DNA of 64,000 nt from JBGSUZ01 sp043770095 (lineage in GTDB: Bacteria; Bacillota; Clostridia; Peptostreptococcales; Acidaminobacteraceae), in assembly GCA_043770095.1 (NCBI GenBank), contig JAYVIR010000120.1:1-64000 (forward strand). The letters run 5' to 3'. Under the pieces are notes generated by a model, which worked only from the letters and a program-made list of their open reading frames with translations, had not been told where the DNA came from and did not search any database. Shown piece after piece: positions 35,846 through 44,050 of this stretch. A program made the translations under genes and the position numbers. How positions within the stretch are numbered: the stretch's first letter is position 1; each line of letters starts with the position of its first letter.

Positions 35846-36793
35846 TGTGGATAGGCTACACTAAGTTAGACAGAAAAGATAAGGTCTAGTATGCTTAGAT
35901 AAAACCTAAAGGAGCATAACTGATGACTAAAAGACCTAGACGTCAATTTACTCTTGAATTTAAAGAACAAATAGTTAAGCTATTTCTAAATGGTAAGCCA
36001 CGAAAAGATATTCTAGCAGAATATGATCTAACGGCATCCACTTTTGATAAATGGATCAAGCAACATCAAAGTAGTGGTTCTTTTAAAGAGAAAGACAACA
36101 AGTCTTCTGAGTAGCTCGAACTTGAGCAGATGCGCAAAGAGCTCCAACGTCTTCGTATGGAGAATGATATTTTAAAGCAAGCCGCTCAAAAGTTTATTTC
36201 ATAAACCACCTTCGGTGCCGGTGTCTACCGGTTATCACTGATAATGGGACGAAAGTAAGAGTGATTCATGCAAACCGTCACAAATACTCGATATCAGCAA
36301 TGTGTGCCGTCCTACAACCGCCTCGCAGCACTTACTATTACGAGAGTTGCACCATTCAAGAAGAGGACGAAATAACGCCACTCGTGCTAGAAATTTTCAG
36401 ACAAAGCAAGAATAATTACGGCACTAGAAAAATAAAGAAAGCCATTGATAAAACAGAATATATTGTTTCACGCCGAAGAATTGGACGTATTATGAAAGAA
36501 AATGGTCTTGTTTCTAATTATACAATAGCTCAGTTTAAGGTCTATAAAGCGCCTTGTAATGAGTCAGTTGTTGGTAATGAAGTTAATCGTGACTTCAATA
36601 ACCGCAAGCCTTCAGAAGTTGTTGTAAGTGATTTGACATACGTTCGAGTTGCAGGCAAATGGAATTATGTATGCTTCATTCTTGATCTGTATAACCGAGA
36701 AATTATCGGTTACAGTGCTGGTCAAAAGAAAGATGCAGCACTTGTGTATCAAGCTTTTTCAAGTGTTAAAAGAAATTTGAAAGATATTCCATA
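35846..36793 (+). mobile_element. Degenerate IS3-family insertion sequence, right part missing
   Basis: Contains an orfA (helix-turn-helix) and orfB (rve integrase) pair in the IS3 order. A possible left end is at about 35846 (TGTGGATAGG...), but the terminal repeat was not matched to a right end because the right part of orfB is missing. orfA has a nonsense codon, and orfB loses its DDE second Asp and the Glu. The element cannot be self-mobile. Left boundary uncertain. Confidence 0.7.
35923..36204 (+). pseudogene. IS3-family orfA, interrupted by an in-frame TAG
   Basis: RRQFTLEFKEQIVKLFLNG and ASTFDKWIKQH are the HTH_Tnp_1 domain of an IS3 transposase orfA. The frame stops at TAG 36112-36114 after 63 codons, but the same frame resumes with LEQMRKELQRLRMENDILKQ, the leucine-zipper end of orfA, and ends at 36204. 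So one nonsense change splits an otherwise normal 93-codon orfA. A ribosome binding site (AAAGGAG) precedes the ATG. Confidence 0.85.
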
Positions 36794-36794
36794 A
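36261..36794 (+). pseudogene. Truncated IS3-family orfB transposase
   Basis: 177 residues with the HTH_21 region (FRQSKNNYGTRKIKKAID, SRRRIGRIMKENGL) and the first part of the rve core (EVVVSDLTYVRVAGKW with the first catalytic Asp). The coding frame ends at TAA 36792, just where the HTDRG motif with the second Asp should follow; the C-terminal half with the Glu is absent. The next bases belong to an unrelated regulator gene, so this is a deletion junction. Confidence 0.85.
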
Positions 36795-37000
36795 GGTACG
36801 GTCAACTGAAACAAGCAATCCCCAATATAAGCCACAAGATACTTTCTCAAGAACTGAAAAACTTGGAGATGGACAGTCTTATCGAAAGAATTGCTTATGC
36901 CACAATTCCACCTAAGGTCGAATATATGCCAACAGACAGAGGCAAATCCTTGGAAAGTTTATTGAGTGAACTGCGCCTTTGGAGTAAAGAATATATGTAA
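36794..37000 (+). pseudogene. 3' remnant of an HxlR-family transcriptional regulator
   Basis: From 36794 the frame reads RYGQLKQAIPNISHKILSQ, then LERMDSLIERIAY-like wing and TIPPKVEYMPTDRGKSLESLL to TAA at 36998. This is the C-terminal two-thirds of an HxlR/MarR-like winged-helix domain. The N-terminal part with the conserved Cys and first helices is gone, replaced by the IS remnant. No start codon with a ribosome binding site exists, so it is not expressed as a regulator. Confidence 0.8.
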
Positions 37001-37024
37001 TTTTTATTAATAAGTTTTGTATGA

Positions 37025-37067
37025 CAAAAAAGACTCGCACCCCCGAACCACTTGGTCGGGGGTGCGA
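37025..37067 (-). terminator. Second terminator of the tRNA operon; carries an inverted tRNA-Arg segment
   Basis: GC-rich 12-bp stem (37035-37046 with 37056-37067) followed on the minus strand by GTCTTTTTTG. The minus strand from 37067 to 37044 equals plus-strand 37189-37212 within the tRNA-Arg gene at 23 of 24 bases, i.e. an inverted partial copy of its T-arm/variable/anticodon-stem region. Confidence 0.75.
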
Positions 37068-37117
37068 AAAGTTTATATTCAGCTTTTAAAAAACATATAT
37101 AGGGCAAAAGTGGTTAA

Positions 37118-37160
37118 AACAAAAAAACACTGTAATCCTCTTTCGAGAATCCAGTGTTTT
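37118..37160 (-). terminator. First terminator of the tRNA operon
   Basis: Stem AAAACACTG/CAGTGTTTT (37124-37132 with 37152-37160) enclosing a smaller CTC-GAAA-GAG hairpin, followed on the minus strand by a T-rich run. Placed 10 bp after the last tRNA. Confidence 0.8.
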
Positions 37161-37170
37161 AAGTACTTTA

Positions 37171-37247
37171 TGGTGCATCCAGAGGGATTCGAACCCCCGA
37201 CCAAGTGGTTCGAAGCCACCTACTCTATCCAGCTGAGCTATGAATGC
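37171..37247 (-). tRNA. tRNA-Arg (TCG)
   Basis: 77 nt with CCA encoded. Acceptor GCATTCA/TGGATGC pairs; D loop AGCTCAGCTGG, T loop GTTCGAATC. Anticodon loop CTTCGAA, anticodon TCG reading CGA. Last tRNA of the operon. Confidence 0.95.
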
Positions 37248-37376
37248 TTATTAAAATCTTATGTATTTACATTACATCATTATAGGACTCATTTCAAGCC
37301 TTATAAAATTTAACTTCACCAAATTCATTAAAAAGGTAACAATCTTACAAAAGTAACAACCTTCAAAAAATGAAAA

Positions 37377-37452
37377 TGGTGACCCATCCGCGACTCGAAC
37401 GCGGGACACCCTGATTAAAAGTCAGATGCTCTACCAACTGAGCTAATGGATC
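37377..37452 (-). tRNA. tRNA-Lys (TTT)
   Basis: 76 nt with CCA encoded. Acceptor GATCCAT/ATGGGTC; anticodon loop CTTTTAA, anticodon TTT. The 129-bp spacer to the next tRNA shows no further gene. Confidence 0.95.
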
Positions 37453-37461
37453 ACAAATATA

Positions 37462-37537
37462 TGGCTGGGGATGCAGGACTCGAACCTGCGGATGACGGAG
37501 TCAAAGTCCGTTGCCTTACCGACTTGGCTAATCCCCA
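37462..37537 (-). tRNA. tRNA-Gln (TTG)
   Basis: 76 nt with CCA encoded. Acceptor TGGGGAT/ATCCCCA; anticodon loop CTTTGAC, anticodon TTG. Confidence 0.95.
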
Positions 37538-37564
37538 ATGCTAGAAAAAAATAAAAAAAAATAA

Positions 37565-37641
37565 TGGGGCGGCTGATGGGAGTCGAACCCACGCATGCAG
37601 GAACCACAATCCTGAGTCTTTACCACTTGACGACAACCGCC
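37565..37641 (-). tRNA. tRNA-His (GTG)
   Basis: 77 nt including the extra 5' G (-1) that pairs with C73, the histidine identity mark, and an encoded CCA. Anticodon loop TTGTGGT, anticodon GTG. This is the tRNA whose charging the his attenuator at 12685-12834 is predicted to sense. Confidence 0.95.
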
Positions 37642-37659
37642 ACGAATTTCAAATACTTA

Positions 37660-37736
<77 letters not shown>

Positions 37737-37749
37737 ATTGTAAAAAAAA

Positions 37750-37823
37750 TGGAGCGGGCGAAGGGTATCGAACCCTCGCAGCCGGCTTGGAAGGCCGGAA
37801 CTCTACCACTGAGCTACGCCCGC
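37750..37823 (-). tRNA. tRNA-Gly (TCC)
   Basis: 74 nt with CCA encoded. Acceptor GCGGGCG/CGCCCGC; anticodon loop CTTCCAA, anticodon TCC. Confidence 0.95.
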
Positions 37824-37847
37824 AGGTTTAATAATAAAAATTGTAAA

Positions 37848-37924
37848 TGGTCGGGGCGGCAGGATTTGAACCCGCGGCCCTCTGGTCCCAAACCAGATGC
37901 GCTACCAAGCTGCGCTACACCCCG
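37848..37924 (-). tRNA. tRNA-Pro (TGG)
   Basis: 77 nt with CCA encoded. Acceptor CGGGGTG/TGCCCCG; anticodon loop TTTGGGA, anticodon TGG. First tRNA after the promoter. Confidence 0.95.
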
Positions 37925-37938
37925 AACTGACAAGATTG

Positions 37939-37967
37939 ATTATACAACAAGGGTTTGGCCTCGTCAA
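37939..37967 (-). promoter_or_regulatory. Promoter of the tRNA operon
   Basis: On the minus strand TTGACG (37967-37962), 17 bp, TATAAT (37944-37939). Near-consensus sigma-A promoter; transcription would start about 8 nt before tRNA-Pro. Confidence 0.85.
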
Positions 37968-37988
37968 CACCTTTTGTGAATTTTTTTG

Positions 37989-38465
37989 TCAAAAGTTAAT
38001 AATCGTGCAATTCGGAATTTTATGTTCAATTTCAATAAGCCCATAACTTGGGCTTTGACGGTTCTTAGGAAGCGATACGCTTCCCGGATTCATCAGTATT
38101 AACCCTTCCTTTTGAACGACCTGAGCAATATGTGTATGCCCAAAAAGACATAAATCGACCTCTAACTCAAGACCTCTATAAAACAAGCCCTGGAGGTCGT
38201 GTTTAACGTCATAGCGGTGTCCATGCGTTACAAATATAGATAGCCCGCCAATTTCTATACGTTGCTCAACTGGCGCACTTCTTATAAAATCAACATTGCC
38301 GCAAACACCTTTATAAATGACGTCTGTGCCTTTTAAAACTTGAACCAAATCTTCATAAAAATCACCACAGTGTATTGCTAATTCTAATTTTCCTGCATGT
38401 TCAACCGCAATCCTAAGCGACTCCAAGTCTCCATGGCTATCACTAAAAACGCCAATTCGAATCAT
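37989..38465 (-). CDS. YfcE/MJ0936-type phosphodiesterase
   Basis: 158 residues, calcineurin-like metallophosphoesterase. IGVFSDSHGD, AIHCGDFYED, GVCGNVD, TVTHGHRYDV-like FVTHGHRYD and LFGHTHIA supply the two-metal site. Members hydrolyse phosphodiesters in vitro; the natural substrate is not known. Last gene of rph-rdgB-yfcE, a common Clostridia/Bacilli grouping. Confidence 0.92.
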   Translation of the reverse strand: MIRIGVFSDSHGDLESLRIAVEHAGKLELAIHCGDFYEDLVQVLKGTDVIYKGVCGNVDFIRSAPVEQRIEIGGLSIFVTHGHRYDVKHDLQGLFYRGLELEVDLCLFGHTHIAQVVQKEGLILMNPGSVSLPKNRQSPSYGLIEIEHKIPNCTIINF

Positions 38466-38469
38466 TTTC

Positions 38470-39066
38470 TTATCCTCTTTCTTTTAGCATTGCTTGTAAC
38501 TTTATGAGTGCATTGGCCCGATGACTAATTTGATTTTTTTCTTCTGAGCTTAGTTCTGCAAACGTTTTGTTCTTTTCAGGGACTACAAATAATGGGTCAT
38601 ATCCAAAGCCATTATCGCCTTTGAGTGTTTCGCTAATATAACCATGAACCTCGCCTCTCGCGACAACAATATCTTCTGGTGAAAACATCAGCGTGATCAC
38701 CGTCACAAATTTTGCACTGCGCTTCTCTTTTGGCACACCATCTAAATTTCTTAAGAGTTTTTCATTATTTGCTTGATAGTTCTTATCCTCGCCGCTATAT
38801 CGCGCTGAAAAGACCCCTGGCTCGCCACCTAAGTAATCCACCATTAATCCCGAATCATCGCCTATTGCAGGCATTTTAGTCGCCTCATAGACCGTTTTCG
38901 CCTTAATGAGCGAATTGGCCTCAAACGTATCACCATCTTCTATAATTTCCATATCCTCAAGGCCTACTGCCTTCATGCTGAGAATTTTATAATCAAGCGT
39001 TTTTAAAATTGCATAAATTTCTTCAATTTTATGTGGGTTAGATGAAGCCAGTACCAATTCTTTCAT
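38470..39066 (-). CDS. rdgB: Non-canonical purine NTP pyrophosphatase (RdgB/HAM1)
   Basis: 198 residues. Removes ITP, XTP and dITP from the nucleotide pool. LVLASSNPHKIEEI binds the triphosphate; PAIGDDSGLMVD holds the catalytic Asp; FGYDPLFVVPEKNKTFAELS and ISHRANAL are family motifs. ATG 39066 is chosen; the in-frame TTG at 39084 is part of its ribosome binding site region. Four bases separate it from rph. Confidence 0.94.
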   Translation of the reverse strand: MKELVLASSNPHKIEEIYAILKTLDYKILSMKAVGLEDMEIIEDGDTFEANSLIKAKTVYEATKMPAIGDDSGLMVDYLGGEPGVFSARYSGEDKNYQANNEKLLRNLDGVPKEKRSAKFVTVITLMFSPEDIVVARGEVHGYISETLKGDNGFGYDPLFVVPEKNKTFAELSSEEKNQISHRANALIKLQAMLKERG

Positions 39067-39070
39067 CAGA

Positions 39071-39790
39071 TTAAGCCTCCTCAATTATTTGCTTTTGAAT
39101 GGCTAAAAGTTCTTTAATGCCCTTTTCGCCGTAGCTTAAAAGTTGGTTTAACTCTTCTTTATCAAATGGTCTTTCTTCGCCAGTGCCCTGAATTTCGATG
39201 AACTTCCCAGACCCTGTCATGACAAGATTCATATCGACTGCTGCTTTTGAATCCTCTTCATAGCATAAATCTAAAACAACTTCTCCATTTACAACGCCAA
39301 CACTTACAGCTGCTACATAATCTGTAATTGGCGCTTCAGTCAAAATACCCGCCGCAATTAATTTATTAAAAGCACACATGAGTGCAACAAAGCTCCCTGT
39401 AATGGCTGCCGTTCTGGTGCCCCCATCCGCTTGAATGACATCGCAGTCAATCCAAATAGTTCTCTCTCCTAACTTCTTCAAATCCACCACTGAGCGAAGT
39501 GCGCGTCCAATAAGGCGTTGAATTTCATGTGATCTTCCATCGATTTTACCTTTACTTGAGTCTCTTATTTTCCGTGTATTGGTAGATGCTGGCAGCATCC
39601 CGTATTCAGCAGTAATCCATCCTTTTCCTTGTCCTTTTAAAAACGGAGGCACTTTTTCTTCTATCATAGCCGTACAAATAACCTTGGTATTACCCATTTC
39701 AATCAATACCGATCCTTGTGGGTGCATGATATAATCCTTGGTCATTTTTACCGGTCTAAGCTGATTGGTTTCTCTTGCGTCAAATCTCAT
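39071..39790 (-). CDS. rph: Ribonuclease PH
   Basis: 239 residues, phosphate-dependent 3' exoribonuclease that trims tRNA 3' ends. Signatures GSVLIEMGNTKVICTAM, SHEIQRLIGRALRS, DCDVIQADGGTRTAAITG. Full length for the family. It lies near the tRNA operon, but that operon's tRNAs already encode CCA, so trimming of the extra 3' tail would still be required. Confidence 0.95.
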   Translation of the reverse strand: MRFDARETNQLRPVKMTKDYIMHPQGSVLIEMGNTKVICTAMIEEKVPPFLKGQGKGWITAEYGMLPASTNTRKIRDSSKGKIDGRSHEIQRLIGRALRSVVDLKKLGERTIWIDCDVIQADGGTRTAAITGSFVALMCAFNKLIAAGILTEAPITDYVAAVSVGVVNGEVVLDLCYEEDSKAAVDMNLVMTGSGKFIEIQGTGEERPFDKEELNQLLSYGEKGIKELLAIQKQIIEEA

Positions 39791-39815
39791 AATTACCTCC
39801 TAATCGAAAACAAAA

Positions 39816-39835
39816 CAGGCGCTAAATGCCGCCTG
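39816..39835 (-). terminator. Terminator after the PP2C-type regulator gene
   Basis: CAGGCG (39816-39821) with CGCCTG (39830-39835), flanked on the minus strand by TTTTGTTTTC. Between the regulator module and rph. Confidence 0.65.
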
Positions 39836-39877
39836 CCCTTTTAGCTCTATAACTATATAAATTGTTATAGGTCATTT

Positions 39878-41050
39878 TTATTTTATTTTTAACATCATCA
39901 ATGCCACATCGTCTGTAAATGTCGCTTCGCTATCATTTACTTTGTGCTGCAACTGGAAATAGTACTTAATTTCTTCTAAAAACAGCTCAGGATCAGACTT
40001 AATTAAGCTCCTAAACTCTCTAGAAAATTTATAAACTTTTTCCCAATTCACAAAATCAGATTTTTGACCAGAACTGAACAAACCATCGGTATATAAAAAT
40101 ATGGTATCTCCCTCTGATAAGGTCAGACAAAATTGTTCGTATACTGCAAAATCAAACATGCCAATTGGCGTTCCTGGTTGATCCAGTTTAAGCACATTGT
40201 CCAAACTTTTCTGATAGACAAGAGGATATGGCTGTCCCGCATTGCAATAACTCAGCGTATGATCTTCTATGCACCCAATAAAAGCGGTGAAAACGATGAA
40301 AGAAAACTTATCCGCTAAATCAAACGTGTCAAAAATCCACTTATTCATGCGAGCCAAAACACCGCTAGGGCGTATATTGCCTTTTTCCACATACATCCTG
40401 AACATAACCTTGATCATCGAAGAGGCCATACCTGCCGCAATGCCGTGTCCAGTTACATCTGCAATCATAAACCACGTTTTATTGCCTACTGAAACACAGT
40501 CGAAAAAATCGCCGCCAATGCCTAAAGATGGGTGATACTTGATATGCAAATTAATGGCTTGCATACTCCCAGTTTTGGGCAACATGATGTTTTGAAAATC
40601 ATGGGCGTTTTTAAGTTCTTCATTAATGGATTTGTTCAGGTCATTGATAATTTTATTCTGTTCATACAGCATGAGTGCGTTTTTTGCTTTTAGCGGCAAT
40701 ACAATCTCGCGATCTTCTTGAGAAAGTGGTTTCATAAAGTAGTCCACAGCGCCTTCTTCAAGCGTGTCACGGATACTTTTTTTATCTGTCATTGCAGAAT
40801 TTACGATGACAGGGATATGGGTAAATCTAGAATCGGCTTTTATCTTAATCAATACTTCATGACCATCCATATTAGGCATAATCAAATCCAGCATGATTAA
40901 AGAAATGTCGTAATTTTCTAAATATTCCATAACTTCTAACCCATTTGTTGCCTCAAGAAAAACTGCTCCCGAAAACCAATTTGCAAGAACATCTATAAGC
41001 AATCTTCGATTCATCTTGACATCATCTGCGACAATAATATGATGCACCAT
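39878..41050 (-). CDS. Receiver-PP2C phosphatase (RsbU/SpoIIE-type) regulator
   Basis: 390 residues. N-terminal receiver domain (IIVADDVKMNR, phosphoacceptor Asp in IMLDLIMPNMDG, MKPLS), then a PP2C/SpoIIE domain with HPSLGIGGDFFD, IADVTGHGIAAG, GQPYPLV and YTDGLF. It is expected to dephosphorylate the neighbouring STAS protein when the receiver is phosphorylated. Forms a three-gene module with the STAS and HATPase genes. The cognate histidine kinase is not in the window. Confidence 0.92.
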   Translation of the reverse strand: MVHHIIVADDVKMNRRLLIDVLANWFSGAVFLEATNGLEVMEYLENYDISLIMLDLIMPNMDGHEVLIKIKADSRFTHIPVIVNSAMTDKKSIRDTLEEGAVDYFMKPLSQEDREIVLPLKAKNALMLYEQNKIINDLNKSINEELKNAHDFQNIMLPKTGSMQAINLHIKYHPSLGIGGDFFDCVSVGNKTWFMIADVTGHGIAAGMASSMIKVMFRMYVEKGNIRPSGVLARMNKWIFDTFDLADKFSFIVFTAFIGCIEDHTLSYCNAGQPYPLVYQKSLDNVLKLDQPGTPIGMFDFAVYEQFCLTLSEGDTIFLYTDGLFSSGQKSDFVNWEKVYKFSREFRSLIKSDPELFLEEIKYYFQLQHKVNDSEATFTDDVALMMLKIK

Positions 41051-41080
41051 AACAACGCCTCCGATAGAGACTAATGCTTT

Positions 41081-41401
41081 CTAGTCTTCTAAATCAATAA
41101 ACTCGTCCAATTTCATAAGTTTAAACAATTGTCTAATATCACTATTGCTACCAGAAACTCTAAAATTCTTACCTTCACGAATAACATTTTTATAAAGACT
41201 CACAACAAATGTTACGCCAATTGAGTCAATATTTTCACAATTTGAAAGGTCGAGAACCATTTCTTCCATATCAATAGAATCTAATTCAAGCATATAACCT
41301 GCAATAGACGTTTCAAAATTTTTAACATTTGGTGCAATAAGATCTTCTTTGAGCGTAAGTGTCATAACACTGCCATTAATACTTTTAATCATATAATTCA
41401 C
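41081..41401 (-). CDS. STAS-domain anti-sigma factor antagonist
   Basis: 106 residues, RsbV/SpoIIAA-like. ENIDSIGVTFVVSLY carries the Ser that the adjacent kinase would phosphorylate. In the unphosphorylated state it would bind and neutralise the anti-sigma kinase. It lies 6 bp after the HATPase gene and 30 bp before the phosphatase gene. Confidence 0.9.
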   Translation of the reverse strand: MNYMIKSINGSVMTLTLKEDLIAPNVKNFETSIAGYMLELDSIDMEEMVLDLSNCENIDSIGVTFVVSLYKNVIREGKNFRVSGSNSDIRQLFKLMKLDEFIDLED

Positions 41402-41407
41402 CTCTTC

Positions 41408-41821
41408 TTAATATATTGAGTTCACCTCATAAGGCAAATGCATTTGCACTTGCACTACTTGACCAATAACTTCAATTTCAAAACCAAATTCTTTAATCAG
41501 GAAAATACCACGATTCCGTACTCTTAAATAGTGATCAGGAACCTGTTCTAAAATCTGTAACGTAAAGCCATTTCCCTGATCTTGAACTTTAAAGTTCATG
41601 TTATTCTCATCCACTTCAACGATAATATGAATAAATTTTTCTTCGTCGAACTGATTGCCGTGCTCAACTGCATTATTAATAATTTCTCTTAACATGAAAC
41701 TAATTCTAAAAATTACAGCTTTGTCTAATTGGTATTTTTCTTGAAGCAGAGCCGTTATTTGATCAACGGTTGCTGCGACCAATTCGAATGTCGATTTTAT
41801 TTTTTGATCGAATACTATCAT
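41408..41821 (-). CDS. RsbW/SpoIIAB-type anti-sigma factor kinase
   Basis: 137 residues, HATPase_c fold with FMLREIINNAVEHGNQ (N box) and FKVQDQGNGFTL plus RNRGIFLIKEFG (G boxes). It would phosphorylate the STAS protein and bind its target. No sigma factor gene is adjacent, so the target may be a sigma factor elsewhere or another protein. Confidence 0.9.
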   Translation of the reverse strand: MIVFDQKIKSTFELVAATVDQITALLQEKYQLDKAVIFRISFMLREIINNAVEHGNQFDEEKFIHIIVEVDENNMNFKVQDQGNGFTLQILEQVPDHYLRVRNRGIFLIKEFGFEIEVIGQVVQVQMHLPYEVNSIY

Positions 41822-41891
41822 GGGCAGCCCTCGCTTCTTTTAAAGATTACTTTCTTAAAAATACCCTGTAAGACATGATTAAATCATTATT

Positions 41892-43958
41892 TTACTGATT
41901 TTGCAAATACAACTTTACCCCTTGGACAATTGCTTTAATTTGCACTGCTAAATAATCACTATTCTGCAATTTAATTTCTTCGTCTCGATTGCTTACAAAT
42001 CCCATTTCAACAAGAGCTGACGGCATTTTGGTTTCTCTTGGCACGACCAATAATGGTCGCTTGACAACGCCTCTTGGGTTAGCACCAGTCGCAGAAGCCA
42101 GTTGGGTGAAAAGTGATTTTGCAAATTTATATTTTAAACCTGCCGGATCAGGATAATATAAAACTTCTATGCCATTAACCACCGTATTGTCCACCGAGTT
42201 ATAATGGATGCTGATGAATAAATCCGCATTCACCTCATTGGCATAATCTGTTCGTTGCAATAACTGTACCTTAGAATCATTTGTTCTTGTCAAACCAACT
42301 TCATATCCATTTTTTTCAAGCTCAGTCTTTAGCTCGTAAACCGCTTTAAGTGCCAAGTCTTTCTCTTTAACACCAGTAAATTTGCCAATTGTTCCCGGAT
42401 CTGGCCCACCATGACCTGCATCGAGTACTATCAGTGTTTTTTTATTGACAGAATCACTAATCAACTTATTAATAAAGGCGATAGAAATCATTCTAGAATC
42501 AGAATTGTCATAAATAACTGTACCAGGTGCCAATTTAACAGTAACAAGATAATTAGCTGGATCAAGCGAATCGTTTACATCTAAATATTGAATGATATTG
42601 TCTTGATAATCCCGATAAATCGTATCAAGTGCAATTGCTGTTTTAGGAATTGTAAGTGTATACTCTGAAGTCGTTTCGTTGAGATATTTGCTCACAAACG
42701 TCTCTTCAGCAAATTTAAATTCTAATTGAGATACTGATCCAGAAACTTTCTGATAATTAACGCCCTTGTCAGGATCTCCCTCTATATAGATTTGAACGCC
42801 TTCTTTTATTTCTTTCACAAATGCCTTTTCTTGCTGATTGCCATCTGCAAAATTAAGAACAACCCGAGAAATCAACTCACCCTTCTCATATTCAAACTGA
42901 GGATCAAACTGAGTATATGCCACATTGATTAACCCTGAGCTTAAAATTGACTTCTCGCCTTCTGAACCATTGTTATACACTAATTTGGTGTTTTTAAAAT
43001 CCAATACCAATTTGCCTTGAAGTTTTTTCACCAGCAATTCTGGTTTAATACCAGTTTTCAATGTCAATACGTGGTAATCGCCTATCTTTTCAAACTGAAT
43101 GTCTTTTAATGAATTAACAATTTGAACGACTTGTTCTTTTTTCGCTTTGTCATAATAGGTATAGAATCCATTTGGTGTATTTAATTCAATTTCTAGACGT
43201 ACTTTTGGTGGTACTTTTTTGGGGTTGATCAAATCAATGCGATTGATTTCAGGATCTTTAATCGGCATAGTGCAAATAGTCCCTGGTTGAATTAATGCAT
43301 TTTGAAACTCAAGAATAATTTTACTTTTTGCGCCATACTCTGTACCATCGATTGAATAACTGGTAGTACTAATTTCAGTACTTGTGCTAATGCGAATTTC
43401 TTTATATTTGCCTAGCGCATTATAACGCATGCCCTTAACTTTCGCCAAGGCTTCGCTGATATTAATGGTTCTAATTTCCGGTTGGTATTTAAACTCCATT
43501 CCCATTTGAGAGGCAATCACGCTTACAGGTACCATCGTTCTATCAGTTCCTGCATATCTCATTAATTTAATGACTTTCTTATCTTGTATAGGGATTTTTT
43601 TCCCGTTGACAGTTACATAATTTTTTCCGATATCAAACAAATACGTTTTTTTATCTTGTTTGATTGTCAATCGTTTGGATTTTTCGCTCCAAGAAACGCC
43701 AGCCCCAAGTGATCGATAAATACTACTCACAGGGACATATATTGTTTCTTTCCCTTTTTCGCTCACTATATAACCTGGAACATCTGTCTCCAACTCATTC
43801 CCATTTACTAACGTATTTACAATTTTATAATTTGCAACTGTCTTGGATATGGAATCCAATAAGTTGATATTGTCCTTTTCTGTTGTGCCACCAAAAACAG
43901 CACCCAAGCTTAAAATGGATATGAGAACAATCCCTACAAGCGTATTACAAATTTTCAT
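41892..43958 (-). CDS. N-acetylmuramoyl-L-alanine amidase with stalk-like N-terminal domains
   Basis: 688 residues. Signal peptide (ILSLGAVFGG), copper amine oxidase N-terminal-like repeats (VPVSSIYRSLGAGVSW and VPVSVIASQMG), two AMIN-type beta domains that target septum or wall, then Amidase_3 from about residue 505: VLDAGHGGPDPG (Zn His), LFISIHYNSVD and the catalytic Glu in SALVEMGFVSN. It cleaves the bond between MurNAc and the stem peptide. Transcribed toward the partner-switching genes with a 70-bp gap. Confidence 0.93.
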   Translation of the reverse strand: MKICNTLVGIVLISILSLGAVFGGTTEKDNINLLDSISKTVANYKIVNTLVNGNELETDVPGYIVSEKGKETIYVPVSSIYRSLGAGVSWSEKSKRLTIKQDKKTYLFDIGKNYVTVNGKKIPIQDKKVIKLMRYAGTDRTMVPVSVIASQMGMEFKYQPEIRTINISEALAKVKGMRYNALGKYKEIRISTSTEISTTSYSIDGTEYGAKSKIILEFQNALIQPGTICTMPIKDPEINRIDLINPKKVPPKVRLEIELNTPNGFYTYYDKAKKEQVVQIVNSLKDIQFEKIGDYHVLTLKTGIKPELLVKKLQGKLVLDFKNTKLVYNNGSEGEKSILSSGLINVAYTQFDPQFEYEKGELISRVVLNFADGNQQEKAFVKEIKEGVQIYIEGDPDKGVNYQKVSGSVSQLEFKFAEETFVSKYLNETTSEYTLTIPKTAIALDTIYRDYQDNIIQYLDVNDSLDPANYLVTVKLAPGTVIYDNSDSRMISIAFINKLISDSVNKKTLIVLDAGHGGPDPGTIGKFTGVKEKDLALKAVYELKTELEKNGYEVGLTRTNDSKVQLLQRTDYANEVNADLFISIHYNSVDNTVVNGIEVLYYPDPAGLKYKFAKSLFTQLASATGANPRGVVKRPLLVVPRETKMPSALVEMGFVSNRDEEIKLQNSDYLAVQIKAIVQGVKLYLQNQ

Positions 43959-44050
43959 TTAAACCTCCCTGAAACGCAACGACTTCTTGCTTTCAACTTG
44001 TTATATCATTAATGAACAAGAGGCGCAACCGCTTCAGATGCTTTGTAACA

